Assembly: GCA_963704035.1 (NCBI GenBank)
Contig: CAVPGR010000004.1
Span: forward strand, 124,001 to 188,000
Direction: 5' to 3'
Length of the DNA stretch: 64,000 nt
Source: JAOSJL01 sp963704035
Lineage (GTDB): Bacteria; Actinomycetota; Acidimicrobiia; IMCC26256; JAOSJL01
A model generated the notes under the pieces. The model searched no databases, was not told the origin of the DNA, and saw only the letters and a list, made by a program, of their open reading frames with translations. Every line of letters begins with the position of its first letter. Within the stretch, counting starts at the first letter, position 1. Both the position numbers and the translations under genes were made by a program. Shown here piece after piece: positions 1 through 7,679 of the stretch.

Positions 1-283
1 CGGGCGCCTCACCAGCGACAGCGGATCCGTCGCGCGCGCCGGCCTCGGAGGTCGGTCCGCTGCCCGTGCGGTACCAGAACACACCGGCTGCCACGGCCAC
101 CACCAGGAGGACCACGGCCGCCGTGCGCGGATCGGCGACGACGTCGCGCAGACGGTCCCCCAGGGTCGGGACGAAGGCGGGCCCCTGCCCGGGCCACACG
201 AGAGCTTCGGGAGCGTCGGGGACCTCACGACGACCGGTGGCATCGGGACCACGGTCGGGTTCGGGGGGCATCTGTTCTGGCAC
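1..283 (-). CDS. ComEA-like competence protein, N-terminal part (runs off window)
   Basis: Only the first 94 codons lie in the window. The protein begins with a Pro/Asp/Arg-rich cytoplasmic stretch and has one clear membrane segment (AAVVLLVVAVAAGVFWY) around residues 59-75, then a Gly/Ala/Ser-rich linker. No helix-hairpin-helix domain is visible because that part would lie outside the window. ComEA is the DNA-binding receptor of natural transformation. The call rests mainly on position: comEA follows leuS in many actinobacteria, and a single-pass anchor fits. I chose the GTG at 283-281 because a strong GGAGG (292-288) sits 4 bases upstream. The in-frame ATG at 271 is 16 bases from that site. 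A different single-pass protein is possible. Confidence 0.55.
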   Translation of the reverse strand, partial: MPEQMPPEPDRGPDATGRREVPDAPEALVWPGQGPAFVPTLGDRLRDVVADPRTAAVVLLVVAVAAGVFWYRTGSGPTSEAGARDGSAVAGEAP

Positions 284-305
284 TGTTCCTCCACGGGCGC
301 GCGGC

Positions 306-333
306 TCACGGGGAGGAAGTCACGGGGAGGAAG
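306..333. repeat. 14-bp tandem repeat, 2 copies, upstream of comEA-like start
   Basis: TCACGGGGAGGAAG occurs twice without a gap. Read on the minus strand each unit contains GTGA. The first GTG opens a five-codon frame (M-T-S-S-P-stop) whose TGA overlaps the next GTG. The real start follows at 283. Confidence 0.85.
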
Positions 334-411
334 AGGAGAAGCGAACCGGAAACTAGCAGCGCCGCCACGGTGCCGAAAGGCCCCTGACCGGAATCCGGGG
401 TGCTCCCTGGC

Positions 412-825
412 TCAGCGGCCGGAGAGGTTCCGAGCTTCGATCTCGAAGGGAATCGCCCGGTACGCCGCGTCGTGATCCAGACCGGCACGGCGCCCGCGGA
501 TGTAGTCGGCCAGGTAGCGGCGCAGGAACCCGACGATTCCCTGCTCCCGCCACTGACGGACGTGCACCAGCTCGTGGGCTACGAGCGGTCTGTCGTCGAC
601 CAGTTCGCGCCGGATCACGATCCACCGCCCCAGAGTCGTGGCCGCGGTCTGAGGAAGCCACCAGCGGGTCGGGAGGAGTCGGCAGCGCTCACGGTCCTGG
701 TCGGGGACGTGCGTGTGACGGGCCTGTTCGGTCGGGCTCAGACGCAGGACGTGTCCGCCGGCTCCGGGTGCTCCCACAGGACCGAGTGTTCCACGCTCAC
801 AGCCCGTCGGATCCGACGGTCCCAT
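412..825 (-). CDS. Small HEXXH-motif protein (zinc-peptidase-like)
   Basis: A 137-residue protein starting 6 bases after the leuS stop codon, so probably cotranscribed with leuS. The C-terminal half is well defined: AHELVHVRQWREQG (about residues 82-95) contains HELVH, a match to the HEXXH zinc-binding motif, followed by GFLRRYLADYIRGRR and AYRAIPFEIEARN. This resembles the short DUF4157-like putative metallopeptidases of actinobacteria. The N-terminal 40-50 residues look poorly conserved, so the ATG at 825 may be too far upstream; an in-frame GTG lies about 16 codons further in. Catalysis is inferred from the motif only. No signal peptide or membrane segment is visible. Confidence 0.7.
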   Translation of the reverse strand: MGPSDPTGCERGTLGPVGAPGAGGHVLRLSPTEQARHTHVPDQDRERCRLLPTRWWLPQTAATTLGRWIVIRRELVDDRPLVAHELVHVRQWREQGIVGFLRRYLADYIRGRRAGLDHDAAYRAIPFEIEARNLSGR

Positions 826-831
826 CGGGAA

Positions 832-3798
832 TCAGCTCACGACGAAGTTGACCAGCTTGCCGGGAACGACGACGACGCGACGGACGGTGACATCGGACAG
901 CAGGGCGGCGATGCGCTCGTCGGCCCGGGCGGCAGCCTGGAGCGTGTCGTCATCGGCACCGACGGGTACCGACAGACGCGCCCGGACCTTGCCATTCACC
1001 TGCACGGGCACCTCGACCTCGTCCACGACGAGCAGCGCCGGATCGGCCTCGGGGAAGAGATCGCGCGCGAGCGACGCCGGGTGTCCCGTGCGCTCCCAGA
1101 GCTCCTCGGCGATGTGGGGGGCCAGAGGCGCCACCATCAGGAGAAGTGGAGTCACGACCTCGGCCGGGGCTGCTCCCGAGTCACCCACGACCCGGGCCAG
1201 ATGGTTGTTGAGCTCGAACAACCGCGCGATCGCGGTGTTGAACTGGAGATCACCCATGTCGGTGCGCACCGCGTCGATCGTCCGGTGCAAGAGACCGCGC
1301 GTCTCCGGGTCGGCAGGTTCCTCGGTCACGATCGACGCGCCTGTCTCCTCGCTGATCACGTTGCGCCACAGCCGTTGCAGGAACCGGTGCACGCCGATGA
1401 TGTCCGACGTCTGCCACGGCCTGCTGGCGTCGAGCGGCCCCGTCGACATCTCGTACAGCCGCAACGTGTCGGCGCCGTACTCCGCATAGATGTCGTCGGG
1501 AGCCACGGCGTTGCGCAGGCTCTTGCCCATCTTGCCGAATTCACGCGTGACCGGTTCCCCGTTGTGGAGATACCGACCGCCCTCCTCGACGACCTCGGAC
1601 GCGTCGACGTACACACCGCGGTCGTCGCGGTACGCCGCGGCGAGGATGTAGCCCTGGTTGAACAGCCGGGCGAAGGGCTCGGGAGTGGACACGTGCCCGA
1701 GGTCGAAGAGCAGCTTGTGCCAGAAGCGCGCGTAAAGGAGATGGAGTACGGCGTGCTCCACGCCGCCGACGTACAGGTCTACGCCTCCCGAGGCGCGCTC
1801 ACCCTGCATCCAGTACTTCTCCACGTCGGGTGCGACGGGCTCGGCGTCGTTGCCGGGATCGAGGTACCGCAGGTAGTACCAGCACGAGCCCGCCCACTGG
1901 GGCATCGTGTTCAGCTCACGGCGATACGTCTTCGGGCCGTCGCCGAGGTCGAGCTCGACGGTCGCCCATTCCTCGGCGCGCGCCAAGGGCGGTTCGGGAA
2001 GCGTGTCCTCGTCGTCGGCCACGATCCGCGGCTCGAAGTCGTGGATCTCGGGGAGCTCCACCGGCAACGACGCGTCGGGTAGGGCGTGCGGGTGGCCGTC
2101 CTCGTCATAGACGATCGGGAAGGGCTCTCCCCAGTATCTCTGCCGGCTGAACAGCCAGTCGCGCAGCTTGTAGGTGATCGTGGGTCGACCACGGCCGGAG
2201 CTGTCGAGCCAGGCGGTGATCCGCTCGATGGCGGCGTCGACGGCGAGACCGTCCAGCGAGACCTCGTCGTTCGCCGAGCGGACCGCTACCCCGTCGCCCG
2301 TGTATGCCTCGGACCAGGCGGAGGCCTCGGCACCGGGCTCCAGGCCACGCTCTCTGTACCAGTCGTCGGGAGGTTCGATGACACCGACGACGGGAAGCTC
2401 GAATTCCCCGGCGAACTCGAAGTCGCGTTGGTCGTGCGCGGGCACCGCCATGATGGCCCCGGTGCCGTACCCCATGAGCACGTAGTCGGCCACGAAGATC
2501 GGGATGTGCTCACCGGTCGTGGGGTTGACGGCAAACGCACCGGTGAACACGCCGGTCTTTTCGCGTCCCTCGCTCTGGCGCTCGAGTTCCGACTTGCTCG
2601 CGGCGAACGTACGGTAGCGCTTCACGGCCTCGGTCGGTTCGACGTCGGCGCCGAACAGACCTCGCCACTCGGCGGGACCACTGGCCGCTTTCTCGTCGCC
2701 ACCCGGCCACTGGTTGGGAACGATCGTGTCGAGGACGGGGTGCTCGGGAGCAACGACCATGTAGGTAGCGCCGAACAACGTGTCAGGCCGGGTCGTGAAG
2801 ACGGTCAACTCCACGCCTTCGTGTCCCTCGACGGAGAAATGGACGTCGGCGCCGGTACTCCGCCCGATCCAGTTCCGCTGCATGAGCTTGATGGACTCGG
2901 GCCAGTCGAGCAGGTCGAGATCGCCGAGCAGCCGGTCGGCGTATGCCGTGATGCGAAGCATCCATTGACGCATCGGACGCCGGAACACCGGATGGTCTCC
3001 GCGTTCACTGCGCCCTTCGGCGGTGACCTCTTCGTTGGCGAGCACCGTCCCCAGTGCCGGACACCAGTTCACCGGCTGTTCATCGAGGTACGCGAGGCGG
3101 TGCGCATCGATGACACGACGGCGGGCCTCACTGTCCAGGTCAGCCCACGGCGCACCACCGAGATTCCTACTCTCGTCGGGCACACGCGCTCCGGACTCGA
3201 ACTCGTCCACGAGCTCGGAGATCGGCCGGGCACGTTCCGCCTCACCGTCCCACCAGGACCCGAAGATCTGGAGGAAGATCCACTGCGTCCAGCGGTAGTA
3301 GCCGACATCGGTCGTCGCCACACTGCGACGTTCATCGTGACCGAGGCCGAGGCGACGAAGCTGCCGGCGCATGGTGGCGATGTTCTCATCGGTCGTCTCA
3401 CGGGGATGCCGGCCGGTCTGCACCGCGTACTGTTCGGCCGGAAGCCCGAATGCGTCGTAACCCATGGCGTGAAGGACATTGCGCCCGCACATCCGCTGGA
3501 AGCGCGCGTAGACGTCGGTGCCGATGTACCCGAGGGGGTGACCCACGTGGAGCCCTGCTCCGCTGGGGTACGGGAACATGTCGAGGACGAACAGCTTGGA
3601 GGCCTCGGCCAGAGCCTCGACTCCTTCGCTCAGGGATCCCGAAGGATTGGGCGCCCAGAACGTGTGCTCGGACTCCCAGCGATCCTGCCAGCGGCGCTCG
3701 ATCGCAGCGGCGCGCGCCGCGTCGTAGCGGTGCGGGCGCCCGGGAGCGGACGAGTCTCCCGGCGATGAGTCAGGGGGAACGGAGTCGGGCGTGGCCAC
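832..3798 (-). CDS. leuS: Leucine--tRNA ligase
   Basis: A cytoplasmic class I aminoacyl-tRNA synthetase that charges tRNA-Leu. At 988 residues it is full length. The HIGH-type motif is HVGH (residues 84-87, in PYPSGAGLHVGHPLGY). The KMSKS loop reads KMGKSLRN near residue 757. The CP1 editing domain lies between them (TTRPDTLFGATYMVVAPEHP and GYGTGAIMAVPAHDQRD). The C-terminal anticodon-binding region ends in EVPVQVNGKVRARLSVP. The N terminus has a Pro/Ser/Asp-rich extension of about 20 residues before the conserved YDAARAAAIERRWQ. It is divergent from tRNA-Ala (70 bp apart) and is followed directly by the small HEXXH gene. Confidence 0.97.
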   Translation of the reverse strand: MATPDSVPPDSSPGDSSAPGRPHRYDAARAAAIERRWQDRWESEHTFWAPNPSGSLSEGVEALAEASKLFVLDMFPYPSGAGLHVGHPLGYIGTDVYARFQRMCGRNVLHAMGYDAFGLPAEQYAVQTGRHPRETTDENIATMRRQLRRLGLGHDERRSVATTDVGYYRWTQWIFLQIFGSWWDGEAERARPISELVDEFESGARVPDESRNLGGAPWADLDSEARRRVIDAHRLAYLDEQPVNWCPALGTVLANEEVTAEGRSERGDHPVFRRPMRQWMLRITAYADRLLGDLDLLDWPESIKLMQRNWIGRSTGADVHFSVEGHEGVELTVFTTRPDTLFGATYMVVAPEHPVLDTIVPNQWPGGDEKAASGPAEWRGLFGADVEPTEAVKRYRTFAASKSELERQSEGREKTGVFTGAFAVNPTTGEHIPIFVADYVLMGYGTGAIMAVPAHDQRDFEFAGEFELPVVGVIEPPDDWYRERGLEPGAEASAWSEAYTGDGVAVRSANDEVSLDGLAVDAAIERITAWLDSSGRGRPTITYKLRDWLFSRQRYWGEPFPIVYDEDGHPHALPDASLPVELPEIHDFEPRIVADDEDTLPEPPLARAEEWATVELDLGDGPKTYRRELNTMPQWAGSCWYYLRYLDPGNDAEPVAPDVEKYWMQGERASGGVDLYVGGVEHAVLHLLYARFWHKLLFDLGHVSTPEPFARLFNQGYILAAAYRDDRGVYVDASEVVEEGGRYLHNGEPVTREFGKMGKSLRNAVAPDDIYAEYGADTLRLYEMSTGPLDASRPWQTSDIIGVHRFLQRLWRNVISEETGASIVTEEPADPETRGLLHRTIDAVRTDMGDLQFNTAIARLFELNNHLARVVGDSGAAPAEVVTPLLLMVAPLAPHIAEELWERTGHPASLARDLFPEADPALLVVDEVEVPVQVNGKVRARLSVPVGADDDTLQAAARADERIAALLSDVTVRRVVVVPGKLVNFVVS

Positions 3799-3853
3799 GC
3801 CGGGAGGCTACGCGCCCTCGGACCCCGGGCCGGGAACGAAATGGTCCCGCTGC

Positions 3854-3859
3854 TATCGT
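3854..3859 (+). promoter_or_regulatory. Possible -10 element of tRNA-Ala
   Basis: TATCGT preceded by TGC (an extended -10 form), ending 10 bases before the mature tRNA start. A convincing -35 box was not found. Confidence 0.35.
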
Positions 3860-3869
3860 GGTGCGCCCC

Positions 3870-3942
3870 GGGGCTGTAGCTCAGCTGGAAGAGCGCCTGC
3901 ATGGCATGCAGGAGGTCGTGGGTTCAAGTCCCATCAGCTCCA
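3870..3942 (+). tRNA. tRNA-Ala (anticodon GGC)
   Basis: The acceptor strand GGGGCTG pairs with CAGCTCC with one G-T pair. The D arm TAGCTCAGCTGG is typical. The anticodon stem CCTGC/GCAGG encloses loop ATGGCAT, giving anticodon GGC (reads GCC). The T arm GTGGG-TTCAAGT-CCCAT follows and the discriminator is A. The CCA end is not encoded. Confidence 0.95.
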
Positions 3943-4025
3943 CCGGTAGCGCTCTCACTGGCCTCGATCCCTTTGCCTGCCCCACGCTCCAACCACAACA
4001 CCCCGAGAACAACGCCTCCACACCC

Positions 4026-4631
4026 ATGAGTGACAACGACCCGATCGCGCCGAACGACACCGGAGCCGACGACGACGGCCCGATCGTCGCGCCCCGCAGG
4101 ATCAGAGGTCGCCACCTCGTGGGCATCACGTTCATCGTGGCGCTGCTGGTTGTCGTGGCCGGATACCTCATCGGGTACACGACCACGTCCGCCGACACCC
4201 ACTCGACACGCGACGAGCAGGCGCTCCAAGCGGCCGTCATGGGCCAGGCCGTGGAGTTCGGCGACTTCCTTCTGGACGAGCAGGCGATTCTCGAGAAGGA
4301 GCGCGAGGACGATGAAGACGCCACCAAGGAGGAGAAGGAGCTGGCCAAGCAGATCGGCTACGACGACCTCCTCGAGGACTCGGCAGAGGCATACGCCGAC
4401 GAGTCCGAACTCAACGTCGACGTCCACGAGATCAAGGACGACAACGCTCTTCCTGACGGCAGCAAAGACGAGCCGGGCGACGAGATCGACGACAACGGTC
4501 TGGTGCAGGTCCAGATCGGCTTCGCCGACGCCTGCCTGGACCTGAACGAGCTCGTGGAGTTCGGGCCGGTCGCGGATCTCGACGACGGTGCACCGGTCAC
4601 CTGGGTGACCGGTGGGGAGTGCGAGCTCTGA
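4026..4631 (+). CDS. Single-pass membrane protein with acidic extracellular domain, function unknown
   Basis: 201 residues, not recognised. It has an acidic then basic cytoplasmic N terminus (ARG-rich just before the membrane), one hydrophobic segment LVGITFIVALLVVVAGYLIG at about residues 31-50, and a long, very acidic exterior part rich in Asp/Glu (EREDDEDATKEEKELAK). Two cysteines occur in the outer domain (ADACLDL and GECEL). The ATG at 4026 gives the protein that begins MSDNDPIAPN. The stop TGA (4629-4631) shares its last base with the ATG of the next gene, so the two are translationally coupled and likely act together. The next protein has the same layout. It lies on the plus strand, apart from the minus-strand housekeeping genes. 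Confidence 0.75.
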   Translation: MSDNDPIAPNDTGADDDGPIVAPRRIRGRHLVGITFIVALLVVVAGYLIGYTTTSADTHSTRDEQALQAAVMGQAVEFGDFLLDEQAILEKEREDDEDATKEEKELAKQIGYDDLLEDSAEAYADESELNVDVHEIKDDNALPDGSKDEPGDEIDDNGLVQVQIGFADACLDLNELVEFGPVADLDDGAPVTWVTGGECEL

Positions 4632-5230
4632 TGGCCAAGAAGAAGTCGAGAAAGCGCCGCCGTTCGAGCGGCGGACCCGCGGGCAAGCCGGGTTCGGCCA
4701 CGAAGGCACAGGCGTCCCAGCGCAGGAAGTCTCAGGGAGCCCAGAAGGGAGCCCAGAAGGGAGCCCAGAAGGGAGCCCAGAAGGGATCGAAGGGAGGCTC
4801 CAAGAAGAGGGGCCGGACCAAGGGCGGCTCCGACAAGGGCGGCTCCGACAAGGCCGGTCGGCGCAGTCTGGTCGACGTCGCCAAGGGCACCTCGCAGACG
4901 CAACGCCTCACCATCTCGGTCGTGATCGTGGTGATCGCGGCCGTCGCCGGATACTTCGGCGGCCACTCGAAGGCTTCCAACACGTTCCGATTCAGCTACG
5001 AGACGAACGCCGTCGATGCCGTCGCCGACGGCGCAGACCCGGGCGAACCGGTCGAGGTCACGATCGGCTCCGTCACGGGCGACAAGCAGGACCTGTGCGT
5101 CACACCGGCCGACAAACCCGCCGACTACGGCATCATGGCCGGAAAGCCCACCGACGGGGCCTGCTCCGCGGAGGAGAACGCCTCCGCGGAGGAGAACTCC
5201 ACCACCGAGAATCCCCCACCCGAAGGCTGA
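4631..5230 (+). CDS. Lysine-rich single-pass membrane protein, function unknown
   Basis: 199 residues, not recognised. The N-terminal 75 residues are extremely basic (MAKKKSRKRRRSS) with Gln-Lys-Gly-Ala repeats and GGSDK repeats. A membrane segment RLTISVVIVVIAAVAGYFGG at about residues 94-113 follows, then an outer domain with two cysteines (DLCVTP and GACSAE) and a Glu/Asn/Pro-rich tail. The start ATG at 4631 overlaps the previous stop by one base; a GTG at 4619 is in frame but lies inside the previous gene. A basic inner tail plus the acidic partner encoded just upstream suggests a pair held together in or across the membrane. That is inference only. Confidence 0.72.
   Translation: MAKKKSRKRRRSSGGPAGKPGSATKAQASQRRKSQGAQKGAQKGAQKGAQKGSKGGSKKRGRTKGGSDKGGSDKAGRRSLVDVAKGTSQTQRLTISVVIVVIAAVAGYFGGHSKASNTFRFSYETNAVDAVADGADPGEPVEVTIGSVTGDKQDLCVTPADKPADYGIMAGKPTDGACSAEENASAEENSTTENPPPEG
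4736..4783. repeat. 12-bp tandem repeat, 4 copies (coding)
   Basis: GGAGCCCAGAAG repeated four times inside the basic gene. It encodes four copies of Gly-Ala-Gln-Lys, so copy-number change would keep the frame. Confidence 0.9.
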
Positions 5231-5256
5231 GTACCTGGGGCTGCGAAGCGCCGCGG

Positions 5257-5646
5257 TCAGCTGACCGGAGCGTCCGCGGTGCCCACGACACGGGTGTCGA
5301 CCACGGGAGCGTCGGCCCACAGACGTTCGAGGTCGTAGAGATCGCGGGCGTCAGCGCCGAAGACGTGCACGACGACGTCACCGAAGTCAACGAGCACCCA
5401 TTCCAGGTCTTCGAGACCCTCCACGCGGGGAGTCTCCCCCGGCCACGACTCCTTCATCCGCTTCTGGATCTCATCGACGATCGTGCGGATCTGTCGCGTG
5501 TTCGTGCCGCTGGTGATGACGAAGAAGTCGGCAATCCCGAGGATGTCACCCACGTTGATGACCACGGTGTCGACGCCACCCTTGTCGTCGGCGGCGGCGG
5601 CGACCGTGGACGCTCGACCGATGACGGGTGAATCATGATGGGGCAG
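5257..5646 (-). CDS. rsfS: Ribosome silencing factor RsfS (start uncertain)
   Basis: RsfS binds uL14 on the large ribosomal subunit and blocks subunit joining during starvation. The family core is present: DTVVINVGDILGIADFFVIT, TRQIRTIVDEIQ, EWVLVDFGDVVVHVF and DLYDLERLWADAP. The start is odd. The only standard start in this frame is a GTG at 5565, inside the conserved core. The frame is open upstream and encodes family-like GRASTVAAAADDKGGVD. A GAGGAG site (5657-5652), overlapping the stop of the upstream gene, sits 5 bases before a CTG at 5646-5644, which I used as the tentative start (129 residues). An ATG at 5636 lies in another frame, so a one-base indel is the alternative explanation. 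Confidence 0.85.
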   Translation of the reverse strand: MPHHDSPVIGRASTVAAAADDKGGVDTVVINVGDILGIADFFVITSGTNTRQIRTIVDEIQKRMKESWPGETPRVEGLEDLEWVLVDFGDVVVHVFGADARDLYDLERLWADAPVVDTRVVGTADAPVS

Positions 5647-5655
5647 GGGAACTCC

Positions 5656-6957
5656 TCAGGTCGTGGGGCCGGAACCCTCGGGGAGTCCGGCAATGGGTGA
5701 TGTGTAGTCCGAGCCGATCACGACGGTCACATCGAGCGAACCGAGCTCCGGGTTCGCATGGCCCACGGGCACGCCACCGAGGGTGTCGGCGATCTCCTGC
5801 GCGGCGTCGCGTTGCGAATCGCGGTGGTAGGCGACGGTGGTGGCAGCTACACCGAAGCCGGGAATGTTCCCCGTGAGTGTCACTTCGGCGCCGAGCGGCA
5901 CGATGACACCCGCGACCTCGGACGTCACACCCACGGCTCCCGTGCCGTTGCGAATCTCCACCCTGGGCCTGTCATCGTCCGGAGCAATCACCGCTCCCGG
6001 CATCGCCCGCTCCACCGCGGCGGGGACGTCGCTCTCACGGAGCCGGAAACGCTCGTTGTCACCGCTGCCGACAGGTTCCACCGGCAGCGTGTCGACGTAG
6101 ACATCTCCCGATGCCGCGTCGACGAGAGGCGCGAGGCCGGGGGAGGTTCCGGTGATTCCGTTGGCGACGTCGGGATCGGAAAAGGTGGTCATCAACCCTT
6201 CGAGCACGGCCTGGGCCGTGACGAGGTCGTCGAGTTCGCTTCCCTGGCCCGGAAGCAGCAGAAGACGACCGGCGTCCTTGCCGCTCACGGTCTGCGCTCC
6301 TTCCGGGAATGAAGTCTGACCGTCGGGGACGTCGAGCGTGACGGGGGTCCGCAAACGGATGTCGACGGAGGGAACGGCCGCCAACATGGCCGAGAGATCG
6401 AGCGTCGGGAGCATCGTGGAGTCCCCCATGCGCACGCCGAGCGCATTCGCGACCGATAGGGGCAACAACCCGTCAGGCGTCCCCGCCTCGACGGGAACGT
6501 CGCCCAAAGGTCGGGGGCCGAGTGACGGAACTTCGACCTGGGTCTCGACCGGAACGAGAAGGATCGACGGGTCCCCCGCGGCGTCCTCGCCGACGAGGAA
6601 CAACCGCGATGCCCGGTTGTCGGGGTCGACCGTTCCGATCAGCGTGGCAGACGTCTCCGCAGCCGGCGTCGGTGCAGCGTCAGGGACATCCTCCGACATC
6701 GGAGTGCCGCCGTCGCGCATGAGGAGCAGCGCCACAACGCCACCCGCGAGAGCGCAAAGCACGACGATCACCGCGACGATCCATCGACGGCGGCGGCGCG
6801 CCCTGCGCATCTCGCGTCGGCTCCGGCGGGGTGCCGCATGGCAACCGGAGTCGTCTGTGGTTTCCGTGGCGAGGATGACGGGGTCGGTATCCGACGGTGC
6901 AGCGTCGTCGCTTCGGTCTTCGCTGTCGACGAGTGCCGTCCCCCGAGCCTCAGCCAT
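5656..6957 (-). CDS. LytR C-terminal-domain membrane protein
   Basis: 433 residues. A cytoplasmic N terminus ending in a strongly basic run (RREMRRARRRRRW) leads into one membrane segment IVAVIVVLCALAGGVVALLL at about residues 59-78. The outer part resembles the middle of LytR-CpsA-Psr-type proteins. A LytR_C domain lies at about residues 320-420 (RVEIRNGTGAVGVTSEVAGVI, DVTVVIGSDY). LCP enzymes attach polymers to cell-wall peptidoglycan, but the canonical LCP catalytic arginines are not obvious here, so an accessory cell-wall role is safer. The position between nadD and rsfS is the usual actinobacterial one. Its ATG is the last of four repeated GAGGCAGATG units. Confidence 0.8.
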   Translation of the reverse strand: MAEARGTALVDSEDRSDDAAPSDTDPVILATETTDDSGCHAAPRRSRREMRRARRRRRWIVAVIVVLCALAGGVVALLLMRDGGTPMSEDVPDAAPTPAAETSATLIGTVDPDNRASRLFLVGEDAAGDPSILLVPVETQVEVPSLGPRPLGDVPVEAGTPDGLLPLSVANALGVRMGDSTMLPTLDLSAMLAAVPSVDIRLRTPVTLDVPDGQTSFPEGAQTVSGKDAGRLLLLPGQGSELDDLVTAQAVLEGLMTTFSDPDVANGITGTSPGLAPLVDAASGDVYVDTLPVEPVGSGDNERFRLRESDVPAAVERAMPGAVIAPDDDRPRVEIRNGTGAVGVTSEVAGVIVPLGAEVTLTGNIPGFGVAATTVAYHRDSQRDAAQEIADTLGGVPVGHANPELGSLDVTVVIGSDYTSPIAGLPEGSGPTT

Positions 6958-7002
6958 CTGCCTCAGTCATCTGCCTCAGTCATCTGCCTCAGCCATCTGC
7001 CT
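6951..7002. repeat. 13-bp tandem repeat, 4 copies, spanning the start of the LytR_C gene
   Basis: On the minus strand the unit is ATG(G/A)CTGAGGCAG. Each copy carries a GAGG ribosome-binding site 3 bases before the ATG of the next. The first three ATGs open six-codon frames (MAEADD, MTEADD, MTEADG) that end in TGA; the fourth starts the real gene. Confidence 0.9.
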
Positions 7003-7013
7003 CACCCGTCCCC

Positions 7014-7601
7014 TCACCCGTTGCGCGCAGTGTAGAGGTGACGCTCGCGGATCTCGCGTACCACCGCAGCAGGGACGAGGCCATCGACGGGTCGGCCGGA
7101 GAGAAGGCGCTCGCGTACGTCGCTCGAGGAGATCTCGAGACGGGGAACGGCCACAGCTTCGACGCGATGCTTCATCGCAGGCGGTACTCCTGTTTCGCCG
7201 CGGTCGAAGACCGCGACCGTTGCGAGATCCCAGAGGTCGTCGCTGCGGTGCCACGACGACAGCCCCAGGGCGACATCGGCACCGACCAGCAGGGTGAGCT
7301 CGCGGTGGGGTTGCGCGAGTTGCTCGAGGGTGTCGACCGTGTAGCTGGGGCCCCGGCGGGCGACCTCGATGTCGGATGCCTCGAGGCCGGCAATCCCCGA
7401 GACCGCCACCTCGACCAGCGCGAGGCGGTCGGCGGCCGACGCATCGACGACGCCCGTCTTCTGCCACGGTTCACCTGCGGGAAGGAGAAGAACCGTGTCG
7501 AGCTCGAGAGCCGCCCGGGCCTCGGACGCTGCGGCGAGATGCCCGTTGTGCACGGGATCGAAGGTGCCGCCGAATATCCCGAGCCGCTCAGGCCCGTTCA
7601 C
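7014..7601 (-). CDS. nadD: Nicotinate-nucleotide adenylyltransferase
   Basis: NadD joins ATP and nicotinate mononucleotide to make deamido-NAD in cytoplasmic NAD synthesis. 195 residues, the usual length. The nucleotidyltransferase signature GGTFDPVHNGHL (about residues 11-22) contains the HxGH-type motif. The second signature EISSSDVRERL (ISSTxIR-like) is near the C terminus. SYTVDTLEQL and LLVGADVALGLSSWH are also family-typical. The start is GTG at 7601-7599, the last of three repeated GTGAAC units. It is transcribed towards the LytR_C gene and rsfS and is divergent from the ACT-domain gene. Confidence 0.96.
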   Translation of the reverse strand: MNGPERLGIFGGTFDPVHNGHLAAASEARAALELDTVLLLPAGEPWQKTGVVDASAADRLALVEVAVSGIAGLEASDIEVARRGPSYTVDTLEQLAQPHRELTLLVGADVALGLSSWHRSDDLWDLATVAVFDRGETGVPPAMKHRVEAVAVPRLEISSSDVRERLLSGRPVDGLVPAAVVREIRERHLYTARNG

Positions 7602-7640
7602 GATGCCGCCCTGTTCACGATGCCGACCTGTTCACGATGC
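7596..7640. repeat. 17-bp tandem repeat, 2.6 copies, spanning the nadD start codon
   Basis: On the minus strand the unit is GTGAAC(A/G)GG(T/G)CGGCATC. Two upstream GTGs open six-codon frames (MNRSAS, MNRAAS). Each TGA overlaps the next GTG as GTGA, the last overlapping the true nadD GTG at 7601. Confidence 0.9.
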
Positions 7641-7679
7641 GGAAACACGGGTCGACGACGGGTCCTCTACGATCAGGCC

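Noticed and set aside
400..3768. Two long plus-strand open frames antisense to the leuS region (about 560 codons each)
   Set aside because: They are mirror frames of a GC-rich synthetase gene with full motifs on the minus strand. They show no family features.
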